Source: Gemmatimonadales bacterium (lineage in GTDB: Bacteria; Gemmatimonadota; Gemmatimonadetes; Palauibacterales; Palauibacteraceae). From it: a DNA stretch of 64,000 nt. The notes under the pieces are model-generated. The model was not told where the DNA came from and searched no databases. It was given only the letters and a program-made list of their open reading frames with translations. Position numbers and translations under genes: made by a program. The DNA lies in NCBI GenBank assembly GCA_009838765.1, contig VXQX01000010.1, forward strand, positions 1-64,000, given 5' to 3'. This document shows positions 62,622 to 64,000 of this stretch, in pieces. Each line of letters begins with the position of its first letter. The first letter of the stretch is position 1.

Positions 62622-64000
62622 CGGCGGCCAGCCCGTTTCCTTCACTCTCGACGCGCCGTCCGCCGAGTTCGATGAGGCGGCCGTCGGGTTCCGCGAGGTG
62701 GTCCGTTGCCCAGTCCCGCACATCATCCTCGTGCGTGAAGAGGATGATCTGCGTCGAGCGCGAGAGTGCGTACAGCGTCTGCAGTACTGCCCGTTTCCGT
62801 GCCGCGTCGGAAGCGGCGACGACATCATCCAGGATGAGCGGACAGGATTCGCCTTCGCGCGTGAGGTGCCGTGAGAGTGCGAACCTGAGCAGCAGGTAGA
62901 TCTGCTCCGCCGTGCCATGGGAGAGCAGTTCGGCGGGCCGCCAGCGCCCGCCCGGCGCCCGGACCTCCACGAGCAGATTCTCCGGGTCGATGCGGCATCC
63001 CGTGTAGCGGCCGTCCGTCACCCCGGGCAGCCATTCGAGCACGGTCCGCCTGAGGATGGGCGCGATGTCGCGCAGCACGCGCTCCTGCGCCTCTTCGAGG
63101 AACCCGATCGTGCAGTCCAGCGTGTCCTTGAGACGTGCGATCCTCGCCTGTTCACGTTCGGCCGCTGCCAGCGCGTCCTCCGCGTCCGCGACGCTGGGGA
63201 GGTGATGTTCGCGCTCGGTGAGCTGGCCGCCCGCGCGCAGCACCTCCTCGCGGGCCGCCTCCGCTTCTCCCTTCAGATCCTCCAGCGTCGCCTCGGTGAC
63301 CCGTCTCGCCCGAGCCTCGTCAACGTCCGCTCCGCTGCGGGCGAGGAGCCGGGCGGCCCGGAGGCGGAGTCGCTCCACATCGTCCGCGAACGCCTCCAGC
63401 GTCCGCTCGCCAAGCAACTGTTGCAGGCGATCCCATGACTCGTTGCGCTCGCCGGCTTCGTCGAGCACCCGCTCCCGGCCGGCGCGCCATTGCTCCAGTG
63501 CGGCAGCCAGATCCTCGGGATCTTCGGCGGTCACGCCGACCTGCGCGCCGGCTTCGCGCAGCTTGTTCGCGGCATCGGCGGCACGTTCCGACCGCTGTGC
63601 GTCGCGCGTCTCCGCCGCCAGGCGCCGGGCCCGCTCGTCGCTCCACGTTCGACGTCGCTCCGCGGCCCGCCGTTCGAGTTCGTCCAACTCTCCCCGCGTA
63701 ATGCCCCGCGCCCTCGCGTCCGCGAGCGCGGCCTCGGCCACATCCGCGACAAGGACGTCAGCCGCCTCGCGCCGCCGATCCGTCTCGGCGACAAGCGCGT
63801 CGAAGGACGAGCCGGCCAGCAACCCCTTGAGCTCGTCCCACTGCGAGCCCAGCTGCCCGGCCTTTTCTCGTCCGGCCTGCAGGGACGCCACCTCGCGGCG
63901 CAGGGCGTCCGCGAGCGTTTCCGGGTCGGCGGTCGCCGCGGTCTCCGGATCGGCAAGCTCGCGCATGCGGCCGATCGCCTCGCGCCGATGCCGGCGCCCG
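62614..64000 (-). CDS. SMC/RecN/YhaN-like coiled-coil ATPase, C-terminal part (5' truncated by window)
   Basis: Open through the right edge, so the N-terminal Walker A half lies outside. At least 460 residues. Long Glu/Arg/Ala-rich coiled coil to about residue 320, then GRYTGCRIDPENLLVEV and the ABC-type signature SHGTAEQIYLLLRFALSR, Walker B CPLILDDVVAASDAARK and HEDDVRDWA. Resembles YhaN/SbcC-type repair ATPases. Its stop overlaps that of the ferredoxin reductase by 8 bases. Confidence 0.86.
   Translation of the reverse strand, partial: GRRHRREAIGRMRELADPETAATADPETLADALRREVASLQAGREKAGQLGSQWDELKGLLAGSSFDALVAETDRRREAADVLVADVAEAALADARARGITRGELDELERRAAERRRTWSDERARRLAAETRDAQRSERAADAANKLREAGAQVGVTAEDPEDLAAALEQWRAGRERVLDEAGERNESWDRLQQLLGERTLEAFADDVERLRLRAARLLARSGADVDEARARRVTEATLEDLKGEAEAAREEVLRAGGQLTEREHHLPSVADAEDALAAAEREQARIARLKDTLDCTIGFLEEAQERVLRDIAPILRRTVLEWLPGVTDGRYTGCRIDPENLLVEVRAPGGRWRPAELLSHGTAEQIYLLLRFALSRHLTREGESCPLILDDVVAASDAARKRAVLQTLYALSRSTQIILFTHEDDVRDWATDHLAEPDGRLIELGGRRVESEGNGLAAAT

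Overview
The window is a gene-dense, very GC-rich chromosomal segment from a Gram-negative (diderm) bacterium. LptF/LptG, a heptosyltransferase-type GT9, a lipid A-type acyltransferase, MsbA-like ABC exporter, an MCE/MlaD protein, TAT/lipoprotein signal peptides and many outer-membrane or secreted proteins all point to an LPS-bearing envelope. The mix (Gfo/Idh/MocA enzymes with TAT signals, gluconate-dehydrogenase-like GMC system, VPS10/BNR propellers, DmpA-type peptidase, PorX-like regulator, many alternative GTG/TTG starts) fits Gemmatimonadota or a related lineage; this is an inference from gene content, not a phylogeny. There is no rRNA, tRNA, CRISPR array, prophage or insertion sequence that I can recognise.

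Layout. 1-6344: a cupredoxin fragment cut by the window edge, a di-haem peroxidase lipoprotein, a TlpA-like thioredoxin lipoprotein, a GH109-like Gfo/Idh protein, a membrane-anchored unknown, a remnant with an HExxH motif and a secreted unknown. 6493-12311: a minus-strand operon for periplasmic sugar or polyol oxidation (GMC flavoenzyme, its TAT-borne small subunit, a Gfo/Idh enzyme, a sodium:solute symporter). 12422-18269: an outer-membrane protein, a DmpA-type peptidase, a TVP38/DedA-like membrane protein, threonine ammonia-lyase and a Cho/UvrC-like GIY-YIG nuclease. 18455-29122: an envelope/LPS block (gmd, lptG, lptF, GT9, PorX-like, ABC exporter, lipid A acyltransferase, GT2, DUF3108). 29267-37483: a small unknown, CorC/HlyC, TPR protein, isopropylmalate-dehydrogenase-like enzyme, thiolase, slipin pair, 3-hydroxyacyl-CoA dehydrogenase. 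37591-39226: a predicted toxin-antitoxin-like ImmA/IrrE + PIN pair. 39279-43787: PAP2 and the recF-dciA-gyrB replication cluster. 43890-46072: two copies of a small exported-protein module with conserved flanking hairpins, separated by a G-tract and a beta-propeller lipoprotein. 46145-53813: glpK, thyX, an NRAMP-like transporter, a lipoprotein and a type IIA topoisomerase A subunit without a recognisable GyrA box. 53885-64000: two small proteins, a VPS10-like secreted propeller, rho, MCE protein, ssb, CDP-alcohol phosphatidyltransferase, ferredoxin-NADP reductase and the C-terminal half of a coiled-coil ATPase.

Genes are tightly packed with many ATGA/GTGA/TTGA overlaps, so most blocks are probably translationally coupled. 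No gene-free stretch reaches 300 bases. Several genes (lptF, gmd, recF, the ImmA/IrrE gene, glpK) have promoter-like hexamers placed so close to the start codon that leaderless mRNAs are likely. The most unusual content is the duplicated small exported-protein module at 43890-46072.
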